From Hyperoplus lanceolatus (Eukaryota; Chordata; Actinopteri; Uranoscopiformes; Ammodytidae), in NCBI GenBank assembly GCA_026929865.2, contig CM049417.1, positions 18,890,501 through 18,954,500 on the forward strand: a stretch of DNA of 64,000 nt, read 5' to 3'. The notes below the pieces were generated by a model. The model searched no databases and had not been told where the DNA came from. It saw nothing but the letters and a program-made list of their open reading frames with translations. The translations under genes were made by a program, and so were the position numbers. Below are positions 48,331 through 58,530 of this stretch, in pieces. Within the stretch, counting starts at the first letter, position 1, and each line of letters starts with the position of its first letter.

Positions 48331-51300
48331 ACTGCTGACAGTTAAGCTGACACTCCTCATGTTCTGTTAACATGCCCCTCTGGACTTGTTTGCTTGTTGG
48401 GACTCCAGAGGAGCACACGTACAATAAAAGCCTCATTACAAATTCTTTACGTGCAGAGACCACTGCTGGGCTCACTTCCCTACACGACAGTTAATAAATC
48501 CTCTGCCTGTCAGCTGAAGATTTATGACTGAAACCAAGCTGAAGCAAGCTGATTGAACTGTGCATATTTAATAACACACTTTAGAACTCAGTACTCAGTT
48601 CAAGCACAGGACTAAAACTACTCACATGCTATCTCAAGCGGAGCACAATTGGCTAAGAGTGCGATGAATGATAATGTACAGTTATCAATATTGCTAAAAT
48701 AAAATAGTGAGGCGTAATCTTAATCAGAAATAATTTATTGATTGGGGGAAATTTGGTTTGATGCAGTTGCTCCAATTTAGGATAAAAAAACATGAAGAAT
48801 TTACAGAGTAAAGACAATGTGCTTAATTCAATTCTAACAAAATTAATATAAAAATAAGAACATTATTCCACAATATGTACACAATGTAAGTACTGGAAAT
48901 AACTACAGATATGAGATATGTAAAATGTACAAATATTGATATCAGAAAAGTCATTTTTTTATTGCTGTTAGGGTTAAAGAGCCCTCAAATTCAAAAGAGC
49001 ATTCAATTATGTGTGCATCTAACATCCGGAATTTTTGTTTGAGTGGTTTTTGTGAAACTAAATAACTCCTGTAATCATAACTCTGCAGTACCGACAGGTT
49101 AATTGGGTTCGCCTTCACATCTTGCTTTTTTTTTTTTATTTGGAGGAGAAGCGGATGTGAGGAGTTGGGATTCAGAGTGAACACTGATGTAATGCAATAT
49201 ATCCACCATGTTAAGAAGTCATAAACGCCAGAATGTTGATGTCATTGCGAGATTCCTTGCTGCTGGGCGTTTTGATTCCGATCATGCTTTTGACGTGACC
49301 TGATACGTTTCACACCTAGAAGAGCTCTCTTTTCGACGCTTAGTTGGCAGTTCGGACAGTTTTTTCTGCCGTTGTGCACGCCTCGGCGAACACGTAACTG
49401 GAACATTCGGCTCAGTGTCACAAAGACAGCAGCTACATGTCAGGGGGGGGAGGGGGGGTAATGAAATAATGTGACACAGGGCCTACAGGGTGCTCAATGG
49501 CAGCAGGTGGGAGCTGTACTAAGGACAGATTGACCTGAGCGGGTGCCATTGACACTCTCACCTAAACTGTAACCACTTGGCCGGCGTCCATGTTGTTGCA
49601 CAGTCACCACCAGTGCAGGATGTGAGAGATTTTTCAAAATCTGTTGCGAAGTAATTTGTTCTAATTAGTTTTTTTACTGTGATACTAAATATAATGCTGG
49701 ATTTGCTCAACGGTGCATCAGAGCAAATTAATTTAAATTATGACTCTGGGCCGGCTCCTCCATGTTTTTATTATGGCTGGAGGAAAGTTCTGTAGTTGGA
49801 TTGCGTCCCTTGACGTCACAACTTTTTGCAGTCTTTTTTTTTTATAGTAAGCAATCGTTCAAAGGAAAGGGGGAAGGAAATGATATTATTATGTTTACTT
49901 GATGTCCCTAAACAACCGATGCTACCTGTTTGGACACTGCAGACAAAGAGGTATTTTATGAGCCAAGATAAAGTGGCTAACAAACAGTGGATTCACTTGG
50001 TTTCAATAAACATAAAAGTGTCTGATCCACCCTGCTTCTACTCTCTGCATGCATTAGGCGTTTGTTTTTTCATGCCATCCACTTGAATGCAAGTAACCTT
50101 TTCACTGGAGCGTATTTGTCTGATTGATGGCAGTCAGACACCCACACACCACAAGGGCCGGTCCCCGCTGACTCAGACCATCTGGGCAGGTATAGCGTAG
50201 GCCGTAGTCGCAGCAGCAGCACCACCATATTGTGGTTAGACCAGTCTGAGGATGGAAGTAGAAACACTGTTGGCCAATGTGCAGGAAAGAAACAAAGCAT
50301 GTGTGAATATACTACTGACAGACTTTCACGGTAGAATAGAGTATTTGCTTCGATTGTTGCCTTGCTGAGCAGCCATCCTTCATATGTGACGTTGACTGCA
50401 CCGAGGAGCTTGCATTTGCTAACTCTCCCTCTCATCATCCCCTACTGCGGCACTGTGTCCTTTTGAAAATATGTCTCATGACAACCTCTGCGCCCACTGT
50501 ATGTCTTAGATCCTCTGAGGACCATTCTTAATTGATCCCTAATTACAAACAGCAGGCTGCAAAATCCCTTCCAAAATGAGCATCTGGTTGTTGAGCCTTC
50601 CCTTGCCAACTGCTGCTTAAACACCCTCTTTTTTCTTGTACAGGCAAGTGATTCTTATAAACCACTTTGGTTGTCAATTTTTTGAGGTTGTGCTGTGATC
50701 AGTGACTGATTTCCTGCATTCCCATGGTATGCATCAGTGCTTGTAACAGGATATGGGATAACTACAAAGCTATTTTGTCTCTTTTTCAAATATACTGTAC
50801 CAGACTACACAATTTCCCTGTATCGCTTATTTCATTATCTTTGCAATATGCAGTAAAAGAGCACTACTCGTTAACAATTTTCTATTTTGTCCAGTGTTGA
50901 TGACTTGCCACTTGAAAGGGCTTTATGTGAACTAATTCCCCTTTCTCTTTCCATCTAATCTCCTCTTTAAACAACTGTGCTTGGCTTGCATTTCTGAGAA
51001 AAACGAATGATAACGTTGCAAGAACACTCACTTCTACCGTCTCAGCAGGCATCATACAGTCTCATCACTAACTGGTCTGATGTGGGTTTTTTTACGTAAT
51101 GGTTCCAACATGAAGCTGATCTAAATGACTCTTCTGAAAGTAATAGATTGATGGTTTGTTTTAGAGAGCCTTCGGACACCTTGCAGTGTGCTTTTTGGCA
51201 GGCCTTGTGCTACGTCATGGAACAAGAAGCATGTCTGCTCTCTGGTATTTACATTTCTTTTTCTCAACCTCGCGCCTCTTTTTTGTTATAAAACCTATGT

Positions 51301-51415
51301 TGCATGTAGTGTGCAGTTATTAACATTTTAATACTGTTTTTATGTAATTATAGCATGCATTGCCTTTATGAAGATAACTGAAGACTCTACTAGGAAATGG
51401 CTCTTGATTGAACAC
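48331..51415. other. Intronic stretch, no gene seen
   Basis: Contains G-rich (about 49442-49457) and T-rich runs but no recognised element. The 122-codon reverse frame at 50070-50438 is not recognised. Confidence 0.4.
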
Positions 51416-51457
51416 GTCTAAATGCATATCTCGGAGAGCCGAGATATGCATTTAGAC
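51416..51457. repeat. Perfect 19-bp hairpin with 4-base loop
   Basis: GTCTAAATGCATATCTCGG, loop AGAG, then the exact reverse complement to 51457. It ends 5 bp before a family C element. Such tight perfect palindromes are typical of recent template-switch events. Confidence 0.9.
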
Positions 51458-51459
51458 AT

Positions 51460-51754
51460 GTACCCTGCGTTCCAATCCCCATACTTCCCTATTATTTAGT
51501 ATGCCAGAAAAAGATTTAGGATATCCCAATACATGAACGTCAATTGTAGTATGCTGAAAATCCATAAATGCCACACTAACTCCAATAGCATTTTGGGGTA
51601 TTCATCTTCATTCTTGACATTTCTTGACATAATGAAAAAAAAAATCTTCCTCATCAGATTTTTTTTTTTCTCTCCTGTGGCCCTAAAACTCTTCTGTACG
51701 TTAGGATGTAGTGTAGTAAAAAGAAAGAGTATGTGATTTTGGAAGGCAGGGGTA
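51460..51754. mobile_element. Family C MITE copy with GTA target duplication
   Basis: Element 51463-51751 begins CCCTGCGTTCCAATCCCCAT and ends GGAAGGCAGGG; GTA flanks both sides (51460-51462, 51752-51754). Overlapping short open frames are translations of the element. Confidence 0.8.
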
Positions 51755-52080
51755 CTGTAGAAGAACAAATCAGTAGCGCCCTCTCCTGTTCAAAACATTA
51801 AACCATTTCTCTCTCATTCATTTCTGTTAAGATGCAAGAACGTGTCTTATATGGGAAATGTATTTATTTTATTTTCCTCTTTTTCTGCATGCAATGCTTC
51901 AAAATTAAATTAAAACAATGAAAATAGTTGGCTCTCTTGCTTGTATGTGATTCAAGGCACTGGCAAAGCACTAACCTTTGTTGTAGTGCAGTGAAAATGT
52001 GCTTTTAAGGATTTGTTTTGGTAGATTTATATAGATCATATATTGATTAGATATTCATGCTAAATTTAGAAGATTAACTC

Positions 52081-52474
52081 TCTCCCTTTGTTTCAAATCA
52101 CATTCTATGTATTTTTACTATACTACATACTAAAGTACAGAAGAGTTTTAGGGCAAAAGGAGAGAAAAGAAAATCAGATAATGAAGTTTTTTTTTCATTA
52201 TGTCGAAAAATGTCAAGAATAAAGACGAATACGTCAAAATGCAATTGGAGTTAATGGGGCATTTATGTATTTAGATTTCTTTATTTAGAATGGACTGTGC
52301 ACCAAAGTTCAACATGTAAATGTGCCAGATTTAGCCATGCAGGTTAATTTTCACCTGGACAGTAGTCACTACAATTTCAGCATACTAAAATTGACATGCA
52401 TGTATTGGGACATCCTAAATCTTTTTCTGGCATACTAGATAGTAGGGAAGTATGGGGATTGGAATCCAGGGTCT
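52081..52474 (-). mobile_element. Family C MITE copy, inverted, with TCT target duplication
   Basis: Element 52084-52471 begins CCCTTTGTTTCAAATCAC and ends GGGGATTGGAATCCAGGG; TCT flanks both sides. It is in opposite orientation to the copy 330 bp upstream. About 110 extra bases in its middle (about 52270-52370) are absent from the other copies and suggest a further insertion. Confidence 0.75.
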
Positions 52475-53541
52475 GTGTCAACATTTGAAAGTCAACAGTA
52501 AGCAAAGAAAACATGGCTATGCTGATGTTTGCTACATTGTGCTGCCACCTAGTGGACAACATACATACTGATTCTCTCAAGGTGAAACTGATTATCTCTG
52601 TGGACAAACTGGGCCAGTGCAGAAACAAATACATATTCATACCTTTTATTATAATAGACACAGCAATCATTTATTTGATTTTTTTTGTATTACAATCAGT
52701 ACACACAGCATACATATAATGTCAGGAAAAGGACACCATGAGCTAATGGATATGCAGAGTGTGCATACATATGCTGGGACTCAATTGATGAAAAATAAAC
52801 CATTAGATATTTTTTCATAGGAAATTATATTCAATTCAATAAAAACATTATTTCCAGATTTAGCCAGATATAACAGATACTATATACAAGTAGCTGACCT
52901 AAATGTAACTTTAGCTCAGAGCAAAGTTATTCAGTTTAAGGCTCCACCGGATGCAGTGCTTGACAAGTTGTTGATTATTTCCTTCTAATTTGTATTTTAT
53001 TTTATTTAAAAAAATAGTGGAAAATGGTCATTCATATTGCTTGGTTTGTCCCACCGACAGTCTAAACCAAATATATTCCTTTCATCGTAGGTAAAGGACA
53101 CCAAATATGAGCACATCTTGTGAATAGGGGCTAGAACACTGCTAATGCTTTGTGCTGCTATTGAAGTAAGATGCACTTTGGCTTGAGTAAAAGATAGTGC
53201 TTGTCAAGTGCTCAAAGTGTGTCTGGTTCCCTGTTCTGTTGACACTCTTTCCCTGGCGTTACCATGGTACCTTTGCCTGTCAGAAAAAGGTTAGATGAAA
53301 GTGGAATATCTTTCTAAAGGGTTTGTGTCCAAGAGTGTGAGCAATGCATCAGTAATGTCTTTTTGCCAACCACCTCTTTTGGTCCTCACCTAGAGCCACC
53401 TTTTATATGCAGCTGACCTTTTTCTGAAACATCGCTTTCATCGTGTCCACTGCTATAGACGTGCCCACATTGGCAATGACATGGCTACATCTTTGTACTG
53501 TTAGCGGGGGCAGCTAACCTACCTTTGGTCCACCAGTTTGT
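52475..53541. other. Intronic stretch, no gene seen
   Basis: AT-rich, no features recognised. Confidence 0.4.
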
Positions 53542-54978
53542 GTCTTGAGCAGAGGTGGGCAGAGTAGCCAAAAAATGTACTCAAGTAAAAGTAAGTTACT
53601 TTAAGATTATAATTACTCAAGTAGAAGTAAAAGTACTCATACAAATAATTACTCAAGTAAGAGTAAAACAGTATGCAGTGAAAAGACTACTCAAGTACTC
53701 AAGAGTACAAGTAGGCCTACTGAATTACTCCGGATTTATTTTTGAAATATACAGAGCAACACAAACGGTATAAATAGACACAAACAAAATATAAAACAGC
53801 AATGTTCAAATAAAGATATGTTAAATAACATCCTTTAAAATTAAACAATAAATAAGGTTTTTAAAAATAAAATGAATAACCCTTGAACAAAAACAATAAT
53901 ACATTAATTATTTGCCAAATTAAATAGCCTACATCACCCTTCAAATACAATTATAATAAATTAGGTTTATCCAAAATTATATTAATTAAAACCAATATAC
54001 TTATAACATTGTTTTGCACATCCACATTTTTAAACTAATTCCTACAATATGCCACAGGCCCTGAGAAAATGATCTAGGTTGTGTTGTGTCAAAAATATAA
54101 AACACACAAAATTAAACTTCGTTACACATCAAAACCTGCTGGCACACTCACTTAACGTATGAAACTACAGAGAGGCTGAACAAAAGAGACCACTCTCAGA
54201 CTGTCACACAGCCAGACTGGGGGCCAGTGAGTAAACTACAGGGAGAACAGGACATGTGTCAAAGAAGAACAGTGTCTCTGTAGGCCTAATTGCGAGTGTG
54301 TGGGAGTCTGTGTCTATGTGATTGTGAGTGTGTGATTGTTATTTTGTGAGTTTGTGTAATTGAGAGCTTGTGAGTTTGTTTGTGAGGCCAGGGGTGTGGT
54401 TATTGCTCCTTGGAATCAGCGGTTTCTTCCATTTTCTCGACTGACCCAGATAGTCTGTAAAATCTGCATGGAGCCTACATGGCACGGCCACGGACACAAC
54501 ATCGGTGCTGAACCAGTGTGAGGACCCCGAGCCGATCTGGCAGCCGAGCACATCTGGTACTCACACCGGAGCTTTTAAAAAAGTCCGCGGACATTGTTGA
54601 GCCCTATGACAACATGACAACACTTGTCATGTGACTCAAGTGGCTGCATTTGATTGGCAAGCTTTTGTAATGTGGTTTTTATTGGTTGAAATAGTCACGT
54701 GATAGAGATGTTGGCTGAAGACGTCCCCGGGGAGAGAAATCATGAGAGAAATGGCTCTCGCATGTAATAAAAAAATACATAAAACAATAAAGTAACGACC
54801 GTCACGTAGCCAAATGGAACGGCGTAAAAGTACCGTTCTTTCTTCAAATATTGACTCAAGTAAAAGTAAAAGTATGTTGCAATAAAACTACTCCTAAAAT
54901 TACAATTTATTCAAAAAGTTACTCAAGTATTTGTAACGGAGTAAATGTAGCGCGTTACTACCCACCTCTGGTCTTGAG
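53542..54978. mobile_element. 1.4-kb hAT-like non-autonomous transposon with 8-bp target duplication
   Basis: Element 53550-54970 begins CAGAGGTGGGCAGAGTA and ends TACTACCCACCTCTG, so CAGAGGTGGG is a perfect 10-bp inverted terminus. GTCTTGAG flanks both sides (53542-53549, 54971-54978) without mismatch, the 8-bp duplication expected for hAT transposases. Both subterminal regions are rich in TACTCAAGTA-type repeats on opposite strands, likely transposase binding sites. No transposase frame is visible (longest 72 codons). Confidence 0.9.
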
Positions 54979-55579
54979 TCATGAATGCCTACAGACTGCT
55001 AACAGCCTTCTAATGGCATGGCTGTGTATGTCATCACTTTGATTGACAAGTTAAAGAGGAGGGAAAGGTTATGTGAAGTGGAAGGGGAAGGGGAAAAGAA
55101 ACACCCAAGCCCCACCACTTTAGATAATGGGAAGCCATCTCCAGTATGCAGGTGACATGTGGGCAGTAGAGCATTTTCTAAAGCAGACGTTTGCATGCTA
55201 ATGTGAACACTGGTCCTTGAAATGACCAAGTCTTTTTAATGGTTATTGGTGTTCTCCGTGCGACAAGTGGTCTCTGTGCACTTACATTCAATTGCGTTTT
55301 TTGTTCAATAACACGTGTGCTGCCGTTGCAATTTCTTTCTTTGAAATTCCATATAGCTAACCAGATTGTTTTTAGATTGTTTTACTCAAGTGGTTGCGGA
55401 ATAAGCCTGGATGAGGATTTACCCCAGAGACATTTGATTATGTCACCATCTTCTCTGGAGTGCCTCATTTAATGAAAAAGACATTTCTGCTCCGACATAA
55501 TTAGGCTACCCTTTGAAAAGCCATGCTCAGCTGAATTCAACTGATCTTCAAACCGGGCCTAGTAGCTCAAGGGTTCGCC
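54979..55579. other. Intronic stretch, no gene seen
   Basis: No recognisable element or exon. Confidence 0.4.
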
Positions 55580-55825
55580 TTAAAGCTGTAGTGCGTAACT
55601 TTTTTTTTGTAGTGCGTTACTTTTTGGTGTCCCCCCTCCCCACCCCAACACTGGCGCAATGGCTGAAAATCGCAAGAGGAAGCCCAAGAAATGTTTCAGT
55701 GGTTGATTCTACTGCTAAGACAACATCTGGACGTACAGAAGAAGGTGTAATATCCATTTGCGATCAACAAAGGCTAACCTTGTGAGGCGCAGCGTTGTTG
55801 TAATTCCTCAAAATTCCTCATGGGG
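55580..55825 (+). mobile_element. TTAA MITE (family F)
   Basis: The left end TTAAAGCTGTAGTGCGTAAC matches the reverse of the copy ending at 24556. Middle block TTGATTCTACTGCTAA is shared. The right end is not clear, because it runs into the family E fragment that follows. Confidence 0.55.
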
Positions 55826-55941
55826 CAACAGAAGTCAGCCATTTTTAAACCAGTGACTATCTCCTCATGATTCCCCTCCTGTATGAACAGGTAGTGGATC
55901 ATGAGGAGATATTCTCCAGAATCCCTGACTCCACCTCTTAA
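55826..55941. mobile_element. Family E MITE fragment forming a hairpin
   Basis: Ends GACTCCACCTCTTAA at a TTAA (55938-55941). The arms TATCTCCTCATGA (55858-55870) and TCATGAGGAGATA (55899-55911) are perfect 13-bp inverted repeats around a 28-base loop. This is a collapsed family E palindrome. Confidence 0.55.
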
Positions 55942-56019
55942 GGTGGTTGTTAGTATTGTAATGCAGGATAGTCATGCTAAAATAATTGCTCCCGTTGCTG
56001 GTCAGAGTCCTATTCTCAA

Positions 56020-56470
56020 AACCATAGATAGTATATAATATGGATGTATCATCCGTGCTGACCTCAGTTATTCACACGGCATCCAATAATCCTAGTTTAT
56101 GCGCGTCGCCATCTTGTGAGATTTTTACTCCGCCTCACGTCGGGGGGAGGGAGATAGCTGACGTATACCTCCGAGGCAAAGTGAGGGACCACGGGCGGAG
56201 AGCTGTCACTCAAGAGATCGCGCCAATAGATTTTAACCTCCAAAAGAATAAAAACTAGCCTGCTTGGAAAAAATTCACCCCCCTCTGTGTTGTCATGGAG
56301 ATATGACCTAAACATACAGACTAAAATGGTTTTGTGGCCCAGGCTGTAAATAGGTTTAATACGACTTTGAAAACGGCCTGTTTAACAAGTGAGTCGAAGA
56401 AAAATGGCTCAGTCTTGGTACCACCCCCAGTGGCCACCGGAAGGTACTACAATTTTGGTCACTTCCCTAT
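56020..56470. repeat. Probable interspersed repeat
   Basis: ACCATAGATAGTATATAATA then TGGATGTATCATCCGT, a CpG-rich middle and a later TTTTGTGGCCCAGGCTGTAA resemble a repeat common in fish genomes, by recall only. No inverted ends or target duplication located, so limits are approximate. Confidence 0.3.
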
Positions 56471-57619
56471 TGGATGCTGGTAAAAATCTCTGAGGTTGGT
56501 GCTTGGTCAAAACCAATTACAAAAGAAATAGGGTGCACATTGTTGACTCTGAGGTCCTTGACCTTCAGTAATGCCTTGAGTCACTTCTTTGTGTATAAGC
56601 ACATGTTTGTGTTTGAACAGTTAATGTGTTTTAAAGCCAACTCCACAGTATGTACCTTTTATATCAGTCTGATAGCTGTGTGTCCTCTGAGCAACAGAGT
56701 ACAGTACACATGAAGACAGGAAGCTGGTTAATGGAGTGGGTGCAGATTGGTACTTGATTGCAGTAGTTGGCTGTTCCATTTCTGAATTGGACTGCCGTCA
56801 CACAGCTCATGAAATAAATTGCGCGTGGGTTGTGCACAGCCAACTTAAGTATTTTTTTCCGTTCTAGTTTCCTCTTTTGATGCGTCACATCAGATGAGCA
56901 TATCTGCGGTGTTGTTATTTTTTTTCCTGCTCCGAGGACAAGATGAAAAGGGGAAAAGACATGAGCCTTACCATGATGCTGACCTCCTTATAATCCTGAC
57001 GATCTCCTCCAAAATGGGCTGCTTCCTCATCAAACAAGAGGAAATCACTTTGTATCCATGGGTTCTACGATGGGATGGGAAAAAAGCTTTAACATGGAAG
57101 CAGGAGGATTACAAAAACTGAGGCAGTATTGCATTAAAGACACTTTTTAATTTCGAAAAAAAATTAAATATAATTGTCCTGAATGATTTAGGAGTCGAAC
57201 CCGTCATTCCACTTTTCTATAATACAAAGTTATCTTGCTTACGTATGTGACTGATTATGGAGTTGAATTGAAATTCCTAGGACTTGCAAAGAAAGCCTGC
57301 TATGAACTAATGGCAATATCATTTAAGTTAATCTTAAAGACAAGTTTCCATGACAAATAATGTTCACTTTCATTTAGAGGAATGTCCCTTTACTCTAATC
57401 AATGTGTTTAGAAAGTGGCTCATCAGCATATGTACTGTATGTAGAAGAGAGGCTCACTGACTGTACTTGCCAGTGTTGCTTTTATATTACATTTTTCCCA
57501 GCAGGAGATGTAATTAAAAATCAGCAGTAAAGAATTAATGGTTGTATACAGCATGAGCACCAAGCTGTCCATCCAACATGTGAGGAAAGATCTGGTGTTA
57601 AGCGCGTCAGCACACCACA
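56471..57619. other. Upstream region of exon 1B promoter, no gene seen
   Basis: No transposon ends recognised. May contain distal control elements of the exon 1B promoter, but nothing specific is visible. Confidence 0.4.
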
Positions 57620-58052
57620 CTCTCACTGCCAGCATGTCACTGCCTCACTCTCTCTCTCTCTCTGAACGCTCATTTAATCTAGGTGCTCAACTGGTACAAA
57701 GTATCTTCTAGCAGAGCTGAGATCAGTTAGCAGGCTCTCACTTCAGAGAGCGGGAAAAATAAGGGGGAGGGAGGGGACTGCGGAGCATGCACGTCCAAAT
57801 TCAAAAACTCAACAGAGGCACGCATGTTTTTTTTCACTCCCACTCTTATTTTCCCTTTCAGCTGCCCACGTACCTAGTTCAATATAAAGGCAAGTTCGGA
57901 GAGGAGACTTGTATTTTATCATCGCTTGTTTTGTTTTTTTCTATTCTGAATCTCAAGCTCACTCTACTGTGGGAGTGAAAGGGTGTGTGAGATTTATAGC
58001 AGGACTTCCAGATCACTCGACGAGAAAAAAGTCTGTACTGCAGCAGGGCATC
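57620..58052 (+). promoter_or_regulatory. kcnip1: TATA-type promoter and 5' leader of exon 1B
   Basis: A TATA box (TATAAAGG, 57883-57890) lies 163 bp before the exon 1B ATG, predicting a start site near 57913 and a leader of about 140 bases. No ATG occurs between that point and 58053, so the MGA start would be the first AUG. Upstream there is a CT run (about 57647-57663), a GA/G-rich block (about 57752-57780) and a polypyrimidine tract (about 57827-57860). The clear TATA box contrasts with the TATA-poor exon 1A region, which suggests that the two isoforms are driven differently. Confidence 0.55.
57883..57890 (+). promoter_or_regulatory. TATA box for exon 1B transcript
   Basis: CAATATAAAGGCAAG contains TATAAAGG, close to the TATAWAAG consensus, on the coding strand and at a suitable distance from the first AUG. 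Position-based inference only. Confidence 0.5.
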
Positions 58053-58110
58053 ATGGGGGCTTTAATGGTCATCTTCTCTGTTCAGACCAAACAAAGGCGC
58101 AAAAGGACAG
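58053..58110 (+). CDS. kcnip1: KChIP1-type alternative first coding exon 1B (partial CDS)
   Basis: This is the second first exon of the same gene. It encodes 19 residues plus one base: MGALMVIFSVQ then TKQRRKRT. Mammalian KChIP1 begins MGAVMGTFSSLQTKQRR, so the MGA start, the Phe-Ser pair and the QTKQRR block are conserved with one residue deleted. KChIP1 is known to be N-myristoylated at Gly2, which directs it with Kv4 subunits to early secretory vesicles. Gly2 is present here, but residue 6 is Val instead of Gly. The ATG has A at -3 and G at +4. The donor is CAG|gtaggc at 58111, and the exon ends in phase 1, exactly like exon 1A, so both can join the same exon 2. The frame is open upstream to about 57909 but holds no ATG before 58053. 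The 11-residue Trp/Tyr-rich optional exon of mammalian KChIP1 was not found before 64000. Confidence 0.85.
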
Positions 58111-58486
58111 GTAGGCTTGATGGGGATGGAAATGGAAAGGGTTTGGTTGTATACATTATTTTAGCAGCTTGATTAGTAGAAAAGGTAAAAGATGTTTCCT
58201 TTGTAAAACAACGGTTGTATAATTATTGCATAACTAATTTATTTCTTCTGTCTTTGAGAATATCCTGCATCTACATCTCTGTTTGCGTCCAAAAAGTTCA
58301 GTTTTTTATCTGCTATTTTCTCCATAATTCCCATATGAATTCATGTTGCTACACCAGCAGTCCCTGAAATTGACTTGAAAATCGACAACTATATTTTGGT
58401 TTTCGGTCTGCACTCTACAAACTAGCTTGACTTTTTTTTTTCATTCGATTTTTCCAAATATTGATTTGTGACATTGACAGCGCAAA

Positions 58487-58488
<2 letters not shown>

Positions 58489-58529
<41 letters not shown>
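58489..58529. repeat. (CA)n microsatellite in the intron after exon 1B
   Basis: About 20 CA units, 380 bp downstream of the exon 1B donor. Confidence 0.95.
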
Positions 58530-58530
<1 letters not shown>

